A stretch of 64,000 nucleotides of DNA from Euryodendron excelsum (taxonomy: Eukaryota; Streptophyta; Magnoliopsida; Ericales; Pentaphylacaceae). Position numbers and translations under genes: made by a program. Where the stretch lies: positions 20,028,501 through 20,092,500 of the forward strand of contig CM065397.1 in NCBI GenBank assembly GCA_033060915.1. The letters are read 5' to 3'. Positions within the stretch are counted from its first letter, which is position 1. Each line of letters begins with the position of its first letter. Under the pieces are notes generated by a model. The model saw only the letters and a program-made list of their open reading frames with translations. It made no database searches and had not been told where the DNA came from. Shown here piece by piece: positions 36,861 to 49,012 of this stretch.

Positions 36861-37040
36861 CCCGATAACTAATTCCGTTATCTCAAATCTGGCAGAGGTG
36901 GGGGTAAAATAGCTCTAGAATCCCCCTGAAAGCGAAAACAATCCCTATCTAGTGTGAATGCTATCACTCGTTTTTACTGACAATCTATAACTACATCGTG
37001 TGCAAACAGCCAGTCCATACCCAAGATTACATTAAACTCC
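36861..37040 (-). pseudogene. M2 protease, C-terminal part (interrupted by LTR D)
   Basis: The protease C-terminal region continues across LTR D to 41535-41770. Comparison with M1 (about 11,040-11,430) shows the two halves are contiguous without the LTR. Confidence 0.6.
37036..37040. repeat. Target-site duplication of solo LTR D, left copy
   Basis: actcc here against actct at 41535-41539, 4 of 5 identical. M1 has the empty site (aaactcgaacatctg near 11,190), confirming simple insertion followed by loss of the internal region. Confidence 0.75.
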
Positions 37041-40000
37041 TGTAAGCACCCCATTTTTGCCCATTCGGCAATCTCCAGTCCAACCACACTCATATTCAAA
37101 TTGACATAGACATATTCGAGTTCAAATTAACTTTTCGAACTCAATCCAATCAATCAATTGCTTCGTGGGCCAATAGAGGCAAAATGCCCTTATGGCATTG
37201 CTCGGTCCAATTTTTGTTGGCACATCTTCTTGGAGATGGTAAGTCCCTGTTTCAATCTCAAATTCCACTTTAAGTCCAATTCCAATTCTAATCAAATCTG
37301 GCATGCCTTTTGAGAAAGTTGATCCCTTAGGCGGTAAGTCCATCCAGTTTGGCACGTTTTCTAAGAAAACTCTTCACAACGATAAGTCCCTTTAAACCCG
37401 TCGACCGGGATGAGACCCCAACTCCCCGAGATGGTAGAACGGTCCACCTTTGGAACCTACTAGCCCGCCAATGAAGAATGTCTGTTATTCGGCATGTCTT
37501 TCGAGAAAGTTGATTTCTCATCGGATAAGTTCGCCTAGCAGCTTCCCGAGATCTAACAGTCTCTGGAAGGAACACGAACCGTCAGAGTGGTAGAAACACT
37601 CGTAAATATCGCAATCGTCAAAGTGGCGAAAACACTCGTAAACAGGTCGACATTGGAGAATTGCCAACAAACCCCTTATGTCATGGGACCGAACTCACCT
37701 CTTGGCCATGACACGTTTACCAAAGGATGAGGTACCTTTGGAAACCAACTTGTCACAGACCGTTAGAGTAACGAAAACACTCAAAACCCAGTTCAACACG
37801 AATGCCCGCTAACCCGCTACAGTGAAAAATGACCAAACTGCCCATTAGGCCATTTTGGCACGCTTCTCAAGAAGTACCTAAGTCCTTAGAATGGTAAGTC
37901 CACCCTTCTAAGATCATCCCAAAGATGATCTGGCATGTTTAAGTGCATTCCATTCGGTTCTGGACCAATTTCGAGACTATTCGGTCAAAATGACCATTTT
38001 ACCCCTAGGCATCCGAGTGCCTCCGAAAATCACACCGGCTTTGGGTATTAAACTGGTAACCCCCTGAGAATGCTTTTTATAGTATTCCTGACCTTCCATT
38101 ATCTTTCCAGATCATTCTGAGTCAATTTTGGCAAACCTAGTGCAAAAATGACCGTTTTGTCCCTGGTGGGCTGGTCGCCTTTTCCAACCACACCGGCTCT
38201 AGGTATCAAACCGGAACTCCCTTGGAGCACTCTGGATAGTGTTTTCAACCTTTAAGTCCACTCATGGATTATTTCAAGTCCATTCTAGTGGTTTTCTAGT
38301 CTAGTTGACCGTTTTGCCCCTAATAACCCAGTCAACAATTTCGACCTTATTTTTCAAGTCTGTCACCCCTGGTCTTTCGAGCTATTCCCGGCCTTCTGGA
38401 GCATTCCCAAACCTTCCAGAGTCACTCTTAGTGGAGCCAAGCTAAAAAATACATGTCAGTCACTAGGACAGGCGCCCAAATCTCCTGCCTTGCTTATCAA
38501 GGGTCAAAGATATGTTTCTTGCTGCCTTAAAAGGTTTCCTAAGTGGCTGGAGCCACTAGCAGTGGCGCCAAGCCAAAATATGGCCTGGAAGTGGCGCTAG
38601 TGGATTTTTAAGCCTAGTGCCACTGTAACAGGCGTCATGTCACTCTTTAGTCTATAAATACAAAGCCTCTTCCCTACGTGAAAGAGGTCGGCAATCTAAC
38701 TCCAGAAACTCTCTCTTTCGATATACAGTACTTGAACTCTCTCCAAACCCTAGTTTCTTAGGTTTCTTCAAACCCTAGCCCCCATACACTTTAACCCTAG
38801 TATCCATACACTCAATACACACTTATACGAGCCTCCAAGCCAACTATTGAAGACTCAAGGTGCTACAATCTCGAAGCTCTCAAAGATCAAAGCGAAGTAG
38901 AGCAAGCAAATCAAAGAAGACATAAGGTTGGTTTTCTATTTACATTTACGCAATTCTCCCCTCTCTCTTCTCTCTCTTAACCCACTTGGGTTTTCTTCTA
39001 TTTTAATCCCCTATCTTCTTCCCCTCTTTCTTGTATGCTTGAAATAAGGGAATCCTTGATTTATGTGTAAGAAGAATGGTTAAAAGTCACCGTGTCGTGG
39101 GCCTTTCATCTAATTTAACCTTTTACCACGTGGGTTTGGCCCCCTTAATTATGTGGTGAAGCCTAAACCTTATATGTTCACGACCCTACTTGCATTGTGC
39201 ATATCATATTCGTACATCTCTTCAAAATCATTTTCTAAACTTGTTTTCAAAACTTGCATCAAAAATCTTTTTCAAAACTTACATTAAATCTTCTTTTTCC
39301 AAACTTGTTTTCAAAATCACAATCCTAAGATGATTCTAATCACTCCATGGTTAGTTTTGTTTTAGGAAAATGTTACATAAGTTTTGGGTGTAAACCCTAA
39401 AATCAATTATGTTAAAATCACAATCCTAAGGTGATTCTAGCCATTTCATGATTAGGGTTGCTTTAGGAAAGTGTTATATTTAAAGTGACTATCATGGTCC
39501 AAATTTTCAAATCCTTGTTGTTTTCAAAACCGCGATCCTAAAATGGTTATAATCTTCCTATGGTTAGAGTTGTTTTTGGAAAGTGAGATATTTTTAGAGA
39601 CTTGTAAAAGTTCGTATTCCATTCTCTTTCCAAATCACTTTTCAAAAATTTCCTTTCCAAAATCTCTTTTTAAATCCTCTCCAAAATCTCTTTTCAAACT
39701 TATTTTCCTAAAAACTCTTTTCAAAAATCCCTTTCTAAAAACTCTCTTCAAAAATTTTACTTTCTAAAAACACTGTTTAAGTTTCCCTCCTAGAAACTCC
39801 CTTCAAAAGATTTACTTTCCAAAATCTCTTTTTCTTGAAGCCCAAGTCAACCCCTAGAGCAAATGACTAGGAAACCCTAATTTCTACTTTCCTTTTCCAC
39901 ATCCAATCATAGCTTTCTAAAATTCTATTTTCTACATCAAACTCTTAGGTTTCCTAAACCTCTTTTTCATGTCAAATCATATTTTCTAAATCTAAGTTTT

Positions 40001-41534
40001 TCAAATCTCATCCTTTCCAATTCCATGTCAAATCTAGTCTTCCAACTTAAGAAACCAAATCCAACCCTTCGTTTTTGGAAACAAAATCAAATCATCTCCT
40101 TTCGGAAATAGAAATCAAATATTTCTTAATGTCAAACCTTTCCAAATTTCGAACTTCCCAATCTTTCTAAATTTAAACCTTTCCTAATTTCTAAACTTTC
40201 TAAATCTTTCTTAAATCAAACTTTCCAAATTCCAAATCTTTCGTAGATTGAAATCTTTCCCAATTCAAAACTTTTTTAATTTCAAAGTTTTCTAAATTCA
40301 AAACTTTCTTAAGTTGAAACTTTCTAAATTCAAATCTTTCCTAATCCAAAACTTCCCTAAATCAAATCTTTCTTAATTCTAACTTTCCAAATTCAAATGT
40401 TTCCAAAATCAACTTTTTCTTAAAAATAAACTTTCCTAATTTGAAACTTTCTAAAATTCAAATCTTTCCAAATTCAAAACTTTCCTAAGTTAAAATTTTC
40501 TAAATCCAAAACTTTCCTAATTTGGCACTTTCCTAAAATGGAACTTTCCTAAGTTCAAACTTTCCAAAATTCTAAAGCTTTCCAAAGTACAATCTTTCCT
40601 AAACTTTAACTTCTCTAAATCCATTCTAAATCAAATTCTTTTCAAACCAAATTTCTTTTTCAAATTAAACTCTTTTCTAATCTAATCTTTTCAAATCAAA
40701 CTTTTCAAAAACATCAAAGTGTCTATTTTCAATCGGACTCTTGTCTGAACTACGACTTACCTGATTCCCAAAAAGGGATACATAGGCAACCCTCATGGGT
40801 GCGGTCATAACCTTTTTCAAGTTTCTAATTCCAAAATCTATTTTCAAATCTCTATTTTGAATTTCTAGAACTCTCTTTCGAAAATCAAATCTATCAATTT
40901 CTAAAACCTACTTTCCGATTTCAAATCAAGTCTTCTTTTCAAAATCAAATCAAGTCTTTTCAAATTTATTTTCAAATCAAATCAAATCAGATTCTTACAC
41001 TTGCATATCATGCGTCATGTCAAACTTCTTTTAAAATTCTTTTCAAAAATGGATAGTTTTGGACATATATTAATCAAAGATTCCGAATAAGTGAACCTAG
41101 GATGAATAGACATATAGGTACCGTAAGGGCGGAGTAGAGTGATGGCTTAGTACATCTTCCCTACACATAACCAACCTCCGAACCTAGATTACTGTTTTCA
41201 AATACCGAAGTGGAGTTGTTTTAAAAAGGGCTTAAATATTTTTAAAAGTTGCCAAACAACCTGTTTTCTTAAAAACCCTCCCTTGAGGAAGTTTTTAAAA
41301 TCTTTTCAAAAATCCTAAATGTAATCTTCAGATTATGTTTAGTTTTAGGTGACCTAACTCACCTTAATCAAGTTAGGTGGCGACTCCAAATTATTTTTCA
41401 AAACCCCTTGTTCAAAATCAAATTTTCAATTCAAACCTAGTTGTACTCATTCTTCTAAAAGGATAAGTTCTAACGAGAGAGCACTGGGTTTTTCTCACTT
41501 GTCTTTTTCGAGTGCGAAAAATCGGGGCACGACA
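37041..41534 (+). repeat. Solo LTR D of family E, 4494 bp
   Basis: TGTAAGCACCCC start and GGGGCACGACA end. It lies alone inside M2 protease with near-matching 5-bp flanks and no internal sequence. A solo LTR arises from recombination between the two LTRs of one element. It has a single diverged 81-bp-type unit near 37,200, TATA at 38653 and the shared 3' blocks. Confidence 0.9.
38550..38660 (+). promoter_or_regulatory. Solo LTR D core promoter
   Basis: TATAAATA at 38653-38660 with eroded GGCGCC-type repeats upstream ('agtggcgccaagcc' near 38,565). Readthrough from here would run antisense to M2. Confidence 0.5.
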
Positions 41535-41770
41535 ACTCTGACATCTGTATAACTCACAAATCAAATACTAGTCAAAATTCTGAAATGTCCAACTCACAAC
41601 CTCGACAAATATGCCTCACACTAACACTGCTCCCTACAGGAGAGTCAATACATAGAGGTCTAGCTAGTAACTCTACCTCCAACCGTAAAGTAGATACGTA
41701 ACTAATTGATATAAAAGAATGTGATACACCAATATTAAATAAAACAAAAACCCAAGTGTTGTACAAAAGA
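41535..41770 (-). pseudogene. M2 protease, N-terminal part
   Basis: The minus strand at 41572-41766 reads VLFNIGVSHSFISISYVSTL, the retropepsin-like region with the active-site Asp-Thr-Gly/Ser replaced by N-I-G, so inactive. Confidence 0.7.
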
Positions 41771-43110
41771 AAAGTACCTCCAATTACAGAGTGATCAGTA
41801 GACTCTTCCTAAGGAGTCAGTGTGAAAACTCAACCATGTGTCCTTTAACCACCTTCATGGCCTCTACCATAATCCTGCCTCTACTGAGGCTAATACTGTT
41901 GATATTGTGCCCCAACCATAGTTATATGGGTTTGCTAAGTCTGTATCCTTGCTAGTCTAGATTAAGCCTACCAATGAGTCTGGTCCCTGTGAGGAGGATA
42001 CTACTGAGTAGAAGTGAACTGCATAGACTGTTGTGTCTACAAAGATCCTACTGCTCCCTTATAGGGACAACTATACTTGTAATGCCCAGGTTTCCCACGC
42101 TGAAAACATGCTTTCTGACCTTGGGCATAACTACATTGTCTGTATCTCTATCTAGACTACTGTGTTTGCCCATACCTCTGTCCCTCCTGGTGAGTATTCT
42201 CCTGAGACTGAGGATGTCTTGGAGGCCCATGTGAATGAAAAGTTCTTTGTGGAGGCCCCTATGAATAAAAATTCCTCTGCATCTTCCCAACATTGCTCTC
42301 AGACTAAATACCCCTCTAACGCAATACGGTATCCCTAATGGTCCGAGCATCATCCATCTCTCTTTCAGTAATAATTGCTCGCTCTACCACATCTGAATAC
42401 CCATGGAAATTCAGTACCATCACCTTGCTACGGATAGTAGGCCTTAAACCCCACTCGAACTTCCTAGTATTCGCCTTCTCATCATATACTATCGTGGAAG
42501 TAAATCTGGCCAACTTAGCAAACTTAGCCTCATACTCCGTCACAGTTATACCCTTTTGCATAAGCTAAAAGAACTTCGGGGCCTTAGTTGCCCTAACAAC
42601 GGAAGAAAAATACTCTTTGAGGAATAACTCCTCAAATCCCTGCCAAGTCAAAGTAACCATATCCAAAGATGTATGCCTCATCACCCACCACTCATTAGCC
42701 TCTCTGTCCAACTAGAAAGCGTCTAGTTGCACTCTAGTGGGGTCCTCTGTGATACACATGGCATCAAGAATTTTCTCCACTTGTCTGATCCAGTGCTCAA
42801 CTACAGTAGGATCTAGTTCTCCCTTAAAAGATGGTGAATCCTATCTCTTAAACTCTCTCAATGTCACTATCGCTACACTTTTCTGAGTCACAGCAGGTGC
42901 CACTACCGGTGTTTCAACTGGTGCCCCAACTACACCCCTAGTTGTCTGGCTAAATGCTTGGATCAGACCTTATAGCCTGAAAGAGCTCTCCACCCTCTCT
43001 AGTGCCTCCAAAAGTAGAGACTGGTGCATGTGCATGTGTCTACGGTGGTGTCTGTGTTGGTGCTGACTTTTACCTCTACCTCCACCACGTCCACTACCTC
43101 ATCCAAACAT
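41771..43110 (-). pseudogene. M2 gag remnant
   Basis: Starts at ATG 43110 (MFG, then a stop). The gag core TEYEAKFAKLARFTSTIVYD followed by RKFEWGLRP is at 42316-42561. A degraded nucleocapsid region lies at about 42,048-42,310. It is the counterpart of M1 gag. Confidence 0.78.
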
Positions 43111-43247
43111 GATACAATACTACAAAAGACAATCAAAATCAACTAAGTGCTCAAACAAAACCTCTTAACAGAAAACCGCACATAATCAAACATATAACAC
43201 ATAGGCTAGATATCTACCATCAATTCCAGGGAATAACAGAAACTTAT

Positions 43248-43260
43248 GCTATGATATCAA
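43248..43260 (-). promoter_or_regulatory. M2 primer-binding site, degraded
   Basis: Minus strand TTGATATCATAGC against the standard TTGGTATCAGAGC: iMet-tRNA type with two transitions or transversions. It lies 2 bp inside the LTR edge at 43263. Confidence 0.7.
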
Positions 43261-45192
43261 GCTGTCACACCCTAAAAATCGAGGGTGATTTATTTAAGAT
43301 TAACCTGTAATTTCCTGGACAATATCAAATATAACATAAATATTGTTCATCCAGTTCTCAACAATTTCAGCTCAAAAACAAAGTTTGATAATTACATAGG
43401 CAATAAAATATCTAGACTAGAGATAAACAAAGCATCTATCGTCCCAAAATCTCAAAATAAAACATACATCCAAAATCTGACTCTAAACGCGAGTCTATAT
43501 CATAAATATTCCAAGTCTAATAATATCTAAGAAAAAAAAAATTCAACTCGAAGTCAACATAGGTCTCATCATCATGGTAATTCAGGTATGTGGTTCCCTT
43601 CCTCACCTCTAGTAGCACCTGCAAAGCCTAGTAGGGGTGAGCTATTGCTCGTAGTTAAGATCAAATCAACGCAATGTTATGTGATGTCAATATTAATGTG
43701 AACATAATCAACATGAAATATAAGTAGGGAAATCCAAAATTTTTAGAAACAACTACAATTGGGGAAATCAATATCATGTTCAAATCGTAACACAGTGACT
43801 TGGTTATACATTCCATATTCCATAATTATTTATCATCTTTTTTTATTCATCACATTTTTGGGAAGAACAATGGTTTTCGGAGCTTTCATCCACAGTGCCA
43901 TCCACCGACACGTTCTTGGAACTTTCATCCAGAGTACGCGTAAAACGACACTCCTCTAGGGTCACGTAAACCCTTGGTCAAGTTAATTCTAGGTTTTTCA
44001 CCTGATAGAGGAACAACCCCTACTTGCTTGCACCTCCCCCTATTTATTATTATCTCATAACTAACACCATGCCATAATGACCAATGAAGTATGAAGAAGT
44101 ATCTCACAAGATAATAATATTATGAAGTTTAAGGCATGGTAAGCATGGTTCATAACAAAATGCCCAAACAATCATATCAAGGAGACAATAATAATATTTG
44201 TAATTCATCAATGAAAATTTATGTCGACATAAGTACCGGTTATTTCACATGAATTTAGAACGTCTAAATAATAAAGTACATGACTTGTTCAAAACCTGTC
44301 CAAGTGAGTCCTAATTACACAGGAGGGCACTATTGCTACTGCATACTTGCACACACTAATAATTTTTTTCCTTTTCTCTTTCTCATTTTCTTTCTGCATT
44401 CTCACAGCTAGAACTAGCTGTTACAGCCATGGCGGAAAGGTGCCACGGCAATTCGCCCGCACCAGCATTTGGCTAGTTCCTTCATTTCACATAATAAAGA
44501 TATGTATATTATATTTTTGTCCACCACACACCTGCACTTATTTATAGCAACACACACATATTTTTAACTACATATATATATATATATATATATTCATCCA
44601 TGCATCATGCTTACAACCCCAAAGTTCAAGGTCACCAAATCACCCTCTTAGTTATTCTTCTCCTTAAACCCATCATCTAATTATCAAAACACACTCACAC
44701 AAAACACACTCACATACGCGATCATCACCTTGCTGTCATCACACCCACTGATTCAAAGCTAACCACACACACATCCCATTCTCTCGGCTAAATCAATTAC
44801 CCAGCTTCTTACCCATGTATATATATATACACACGCATTCAAAGGTAGACAAAAACAAACAAAAAAAACTACCAGAGGCATTACCCAGGTTCTCTCCAAG
44901 CTACGTTCACCCATGGGTGTCTCACCTAAATAGCCACTACAAACTCTAGAAGGTCATGACTGCCCACAAAAGCCAGCAATCCCACTGTCACACATATTCA
45001 TTGAACATCCACAACCTAAAAATCTTCATGCCTCTATATACAGATAAAAACATAAGATACAAGAGGACAAAAAGAGATAAATGGTAAGGAAAGATCTATC
45101 ACCCTACCTCTTTGCCGTAAACTTGCTCGGAAACGAAACCAACACCTTCACCTCCTTCTACGTACCCACAAACTTCTTCCTTGGCTCTCCCC

Positions 45193-45197
<5 letters not shown>

Positions 45198-45231
<34 letters not shown>
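45198..45231. repeat. (CT)17 microsatellite
   Basis: 34 bases of perfect CT dinucleotide repeat. Confidence 0.95.
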
Positions 45232-45234
<3 letters not shown>

Positions 45235-45278
45235 ATTTCAAAACAAAATAATCCCCTCTAGTTCTCTAACGTAATATG

Positions 45279-45630
45279 TAGTTAGCTTCACACCTTTTTT
45301 CTATAGAATTCTCTAGAAAAGCAACTTAAAACAAAAGTAAATTACAAGGACTAATGGTATAATTAATCCTTGAAAGTATTGTAAAACTACTATTGTGCCC
45401 TTCACATGCATAAGGCGTGGTCATTCTATGTCAATTTATTTGACATACATTTTTAATTAGACTATTTGTGCATATTTTGTTAAATTAAAGGACCTAATTG
45501 ATAAAATTAAAAGTATAGGAACCAAATTAAAATTTGATGTAAATTATAGGGACTAATGATATAATTAACCCTTTTTTAAAACAGCAATTGTTGTAGTTGG
45601 CTTCACACCTTTTTCTATAGAATTCTCTAA
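45279..45630. repeat. Two interleaved direct repeat pairs
   Basis: Pair A at 45279-45315 and 45592-45630 ('gcttcacacc' to 'tatagaattctct'). Pair B at 45339-45370 and 45541-45573 ('ggactaat' to 'tataattaa'). The order is A-B-B'-A', all in the same orientation. Confidence 0.7.
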
Positions 45631-45640
45631 TCCAAGTGAA

Positions 45641-47049
45641 GAAAGTCTGATAGATAAAGAAAGACTAAAATCAACTATCCTAGTTAACTTTTAAGGAAAA
45701 AAAAAAAGTCTTAACAAAAAAATTACAAATTGTTAAGCCCCAAATTGTTTAAAACCTTTACAAGGTGTTAAGGCCTTATATAGTTTCTACTTTATAGGGC
45801 CGAAAAAAAAAAAAGGGAGAGAGAGAGAGAGAGGAGAATCCTTAGTCCAAATAAAAAATATGCTTGTTAGACAGCCTAAATCAAAACAATAGTTAACTTC
45901 ATAAGAAAAATATTGATTTATAAAATAAAATAATTTTAAATTAAAAATATAAAAAAATATAAAGAGCCCCAATAAAAATTTATAAATAAAATAATTTTAA
46001 AATTAAAAAATTACAATAATATTAAAAAATATAAAAAGCCTCACTAAAATTAATGTCTTAGCCATCAATTTGTCTTGAGCTAGCCCTCAAATCAATCTAT
46101 GGGGTTGATTTGGATTACTTCGGACCAAACTCAAATTTGTCCCAATACTCCATATGGCCTATCTCTATACAATCTGCATCAGAAACCGGGAGGAAGTAAG
46201 TTGTAATTGTGAATGTGTGGGGAGGAAAGAAATGGCAAATAGGAGGAAAGAGAAAATGTGCGCAGGAAAAATCATGTTCCATTTCTGGCCTCTAGGAATC
46301 CAAGTATGGCCTTCTCTAAAATTTATAATGATTTGGAAAGAAAAGCAATTTTGAAATGATGTCCATATCATAATTTTACAATGACTGAGCAAGTCTCACT
46401 GAGCGATCCTTGAGGCAATTAAGATGCCTATTGCAAATGAGCATATATATAGAGGAATTCAATTATTTCACAAAAACACTCAAAAAGGATAAAATAATGA
46501 CACTACTACAAAGATTACATTGACAAAGTATAAACAAAAATAAGGCTCAAACTTACAGTGATTGACGACTTACCAAGGAAGGAAAGAGAAGGCATATATA
46601 AAAAAAAAATGAATTGAAAAACTCCGACATAACATAGCAATCTAAACTCATGTTTGTGATAAAGTACTTATGTAAGCAAACCATCTCCTATATTAATAGG
46701 GAGTCAATTTTGTTTATTGGAATGCTAGCTGCAACCGTTGAATTAAGCAATCAATCCGATCCGATTCGATCCATTCAGATATCGGATCAGATCCCGAGAA
46801 GAACAGAAAGGGATTTATACCAAGGAATGAATGCTCTTACTGTCTTCCAAAGTCACATTGCTCATATCTGAATCTATTTCCAGTACTCCATAATTAATTT
46901 CGTCTCAGCTTCTCCAACATTCCGTTGCATCCTTTGCGTTGCAGTAATTCACCTTGATGGCAAAATTCTTCTGATCAGCAAACTTTGAAGAGGCTATTAA
47001 TTCAGAGAAAATCGATGGAGAAATATGCCTTCTCTTCTTTGGAAAAAAC
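45641..47049. other. AT-rich intergenic sequence
   Basis: No gene, RNA or complete element recognised. A short GA repeat lies at 45,816-45,833 and 'aaattataaaaa'-like runs at 45,915-46,035. A purine tract at 46,170-46,260 has a 66-codon plus-strand ORF without family resemblance. Confidence 0.5.
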
Positions 47050-48942
47050 TGTTAATTTTTAAAAAAGCTTTGATTGATAGAGTGTTAATGCAAAATGAGT
47101 GAAGAGATGAGTTGGTATGTAAGATAAATAGAGAGAGAAATATTGAGAGATGCACACAATAAAGAGAGATAAAGAGAGTCTTTCTAGCAATACTAGAAAA
47201 AGAGAACCAAAAACTTTGTTGGATCTATTGCATAGATTTGGTTCACTCCTCTTACAATACAAGAGGTGATATACCATCTTATAGACAAAACTCATTACAA
47301 GCATTCAATGCTTCACATGCATGAAGCCATTATTTTCAATGCAAGCACACAATTTTTGACATCACAAGAGCCCACATTTTTACATTTTTCAAACTGAAAA
47401 CTAAATACTTCGAAGACATATCTCGGGTATTTGGGATTGCTCATTGACCTTATTGCAAATTACTATTTCCAACACTCCCACTTACTCTGTAATGTGGAAG
47501 AAATTTTTGAACTGGTGTAATTTTTTTTATTTTTCCTCGTGAGACTGCTTTAGAGTCCTCTTTGCTTTTACTGTCACTCACTTTAGATATGTTGAAGGTG
47601 TCAATGCTGCAAATGTTGCACCATATACTTTTGAAAACAATAATTTTTATTGCAATTTCTGTTGATGTGTTTGGCTTTTATCTTGTTTTCTTGCCTTTCA
47701 ACTTTAACAAAGATAGTGGAAGATCTTCATAGTTTTTCACTCGTCCATACTTCTTCATTTTTTCTTCTGCTCCATGCTTATCCAACCTGTGTCAAAAGAC
47801 AAATTCTCCGCACGAACAAAAACAGTAGAAATTTTAAAAATTTTGAAGTTTGCATGAATTAATTCCTTGATTTCGCCAAGTGTCTGGCGCACTTGATTTG
47901 TAGCTACACCATTTGGTGAGCATTCCAGTTGCTCATTCTTCCGGGATCTTTTTAGAGCAAGCTCTTCAATTTTTGCATTTGTTTTCTTTGCAAATTTTTC
48001 TACAAACTCAACTTTAGGAATTTTTTCTCTTTCAAAAATTTCATGCACTTCACAAAGACCTTTTATTTTTTCAACTTCTTTGTCACTTTTTATTTTTCCA
48101 TCTTCTTTTTCAACTCTCTTTTCACCCTCATCTTTTTCAAAATTTTCTTCTCTCTCATTTTCAAAATTTTCTTTCATTTTATTTTCTTCTCTCCTTTTTC
48201 TTACTTCTTTTTCTCCTTTTCATCTACGCCAACATTTTTCTCAACATCTTCTTCAACAAATTCATCTGTATCCATATTAGATATCCAATATTTTTGGACT
48301 AAAGGTTACTTTTCATATTTTTAGCAAACAAGTTTGAGGTTTTGTTATATTTGTTGTAGAGATTTTATTTCCTCCATATGCTTCCACACTTCTGGATGGA
48401 TAGCTTTCTTCAATATTTTTAATGCAAATTTCTGTTTTCTATTTTTAAACTTTTTACTATTTGAAAATATGATATCATCCTCTCACCATACACCTCAAGC
48501 TTTTAAGTATAGGTAGGTTGAATGACTCCAAAAGAGATAGTTAGAAAATACTAATTTTTCTTCAAGGACAGTCTATTGAAAACACTGCATTTTTTTAATA
48601 ATGGTACTTGATTTTTACGTACTTTTTTTTTGGTTGCTTTGTTTGTTGAAACAACCTTCTATACTTATAGCTACCGCTGCTCCAATATTTCTTCACACCC
48701 AAAATTTGATCGCAACCTATTCTCAAAAAAGTTTTTTAAGCACTTTGATTGGACCTGGCTCTGATACTATTTTAATTTTTTAAAAAGCTCTGATTGATAG
48801 AATGTTAATGTAGAGTGAGTAAAGAAATAAATTGGTGTGTGAGATAAATAGAGAGAAAGACATTGAGAGAAGAACACAATAGAAATAGATAAAGAGAGTC
48901 TTTCTAGCAATACTAGAGAGAAAAAACCAAAGACTTTGTATT
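47050..48942 (-). mobile_element. Small non-autonomous copia-type LTR element
   Basis: Minus-strand element with 3' LTR 47050-47474 and 5' LTR remnant about 48771-48942. The primer site at 48754-48769 reads TAGTATCAGAGCCAGG on the minus strand (iMet type, one change). The 3' LTR begins TGTTGGAAATAG on the minus strand after a purine-rich agtgggag. The 1.28-kb interior has no gag, RT or integrase homology, only a Lys/Glu-rich reading frame. The two LTRs match over about 170 bp ('gagtctttctagcaatacta' in both). Confidence 0.75.
47755..48177 (-). CDS. Lys/Glu-rich hypothetical protein inside the small LTR element
   Basis: A 140-codon open frame on the element's sense strand. The N-terminal half is very Lys/Glu rich (ENEREENFEKDEGEKRVEKE) and probably helical. 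The C-terminal half is less biased (LGEIKELIHANFKIFKI). An additional ATG at 48275 opens a similar acidic segment (MDTDEFVEEDVEKNVGVDEK) in another frame, suggesting one longer protein broken by a frameshift. No known domain is recognised. It may be an acquired host fragment or the element's own product. Confidence 0.35.
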   Translation of the reverse strand: MKENFENEREENFEKDEGEKRVEKEDGKIKSDKEVEKIKGLCEVHEIFEREKIPKVEFVEKFAKKTNAKIEELALKRSRKNEQLECSPNGVATNQVRQTLGEIKELIHANFKIFKISTVFVRAENLSFDTGWISMEQKKK

Positions 48943-49012
48943 TCTCTCTCAATATTTTTCTCTTTTTTTCTCACACACCAATTCATCTATTCACCCACTT
49001 TGCATTAAAAAT
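48941..49012. repeat. Inverted LTR fragment beside the truncated 5' LTR
   Basis: This segment is the reverse complement, with mismatches, of about 48,795-48,865 in the adjacent LTR remnant (rc of 'tttgcattaa' matches 'gttaatgtag'; rc of 'ctctctcaatattt' matches 'acattgagag'). The two form an inverted repeat with about 75 bp between the arms. Confidence 0.65.

Larger units (their letters stand above)
34316..43262 (-). mobile_element. Ty3/gypsy element M2 (Tekay/Del-like), decayed, split by solo LTR D
   Basis: Minus-strand internal region. Right to left it holds primer site (43248-43260), gag (from 43110), protease, then an interruption by LTR D (37041-41534), RT, RNase H and integrase, cut at 34316 by LTR C. 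Any chromodomain, the 3' LTR and the end of integrase are lost. The 5' LTR lies to the right from 43263. Confidence 0.82.
43263..45640 (-). repeat. M2 5' LTR (inner edge certain, outer edge not)
   Basis: The inner edge is set by TGTCACACCC beside the primer site. Up to 44614 it matches the M1 LTR. Beyond that there is no second copy, so the outer edge, placed near 45,640, is a guess from repeats of 'ggactaatg.tataattaa' type that are common in such LTRs. It contains an AT microsatellite (about 44,570-44,593) and a CT microsatellite. Confidence 0.5.

Noticed and set aside
48043..48324. Phe-rich plus-strand frame
   Set aside because: Antisense shadow of the Lys/Glu-rich frame in the small LTR element.
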